In this document: positions 29,040 to 29,073 of the stretch, piece by piece
How the letters are laid out: the number at the start of each line of letters is the position of its first letter
How positions within the stretch are numbered: the stretch's first letter is position 1
Source of the DNA: Hypsibius dujardini
Taxonomy: Eukaryota > Tardigrada > Eutardigrada > Parachela > Hypsibiidae
Assembly (NCBI GenBank): GCA_001579985.1
Contig: LRSR01003465.1
Span: 1-29,073 of the forward strand
Direction: 5' to 3'
DNA length: 29,073 nt
Notes under the pieces: model-generated
Database searches by the model: none
Told to the model about the DNA's origin: nothing
What the model saw: only the letters and a program-made list of their open reading frames with translations
Made by a program: the position numbers and the translations under genes

Positions 29040-29073
29040 GTTGGTTAATCAGTTTTGCATCGGGTTATTAACT

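Noticed and set aside
1-29073. Retroviral, LTR, Polinton, LINE or toxin-like elements, CRISPR arrays, rRNA
   Set aside because: No reverse transcriptase, integrase, capsid or envelope motif, no long terminal direct repeats, no regularly spaced repeats and no rRNA-like segment were seen on either strand.

Overview
The window is nuclear DNA of an invertebrate animal. Its genes are split by many short spliceosomal introns (about 60-100 nt where not expanded) with GT/AG borders. The products are metazoan: an astacin metalloprotease, a rhodopsin-like GPCR, a CXXC1/CFP1 chromatin protein and an RRM/RGG RNA-binding protein. CTGT/ACAG microsatellites and small TA-flanked inverted-repeat elements are scattered throughout. 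A small ecdysozoan such as a tardigrade would fit gene density, intron size and base composition, but that is inference; no rRNA or marker gene is present to prove it.

Layout. 1-4.1 kb: mostly non-coding, with one MITE (508-854), weak minus-strand exon candidates (1.3-2.3 kb), pyrimidine-rich degenerate repeats and a long (TC)n tract. 4.2-4.6 kb: a TATA-driven, intronless gene for a small secreted Thr/Ala/Pro mucin-like protein. 6.2-6.45 kb: an intronless gene for a secreted single-LysM protein. 6.8-13.6 kb: an inverted pair of paralogous GPCR genes, an intact minus-strand copy (6806-7957) and a plus-strand copy (12428-13574) broken by an 8-bp deletion. The two share a nearly identical block of about 680 bp, while their N-terminal halves differ strongly, which is the pattern left by gene conversion. 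Between them lie two MITEs with related ends and an AT-rich tract. 13.6-18.4 kb: a poorly resolved stretch with coding fragments on both strands, including unrecognised membrane-protein exons that end at a plus-strand AATAAA at 18407.

18.4-21.9 kb, minus strand: a complete 11-exon astacin-family gene. All exon phases agree and the joined exons total 1779 nt (592 codons plus stop). Its C-terminal half is an array of cassettes with 8 cysteines that resemble degenerate LDL-receptor class A modules, each carried by one phase-0 exon. 22.1-22.4 kb may hold the 3' end of another minus-strand gene; 22.7-23.2 kb holds two adjacent MITE-like inverted repeats. 23.3-26.6 kb, plus strand: a complete 8-exon CXXC1/CFP1 (yeast Spp1-like) gene (538 codons plus stop) with PHD finger and C-terminal Set1-interaction region but no visible CXXC zinc finger. 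27.3-29.07 kb: a CCAAT-rich promoter, a 5'UTR exon and the first coding exons of an RRM plus glycine-rich RNA-binding protein that runs off the window.

The genes do not form a pathway or operon. The most unusual items are the 8-Cys cassette array on the astacin, the converted inverted GPCR pair, the apparent loss of CXXC from CFP1, and the concentration of CTGT/ACAG repeats in long introns of the two well-resolved multi-exon genes.
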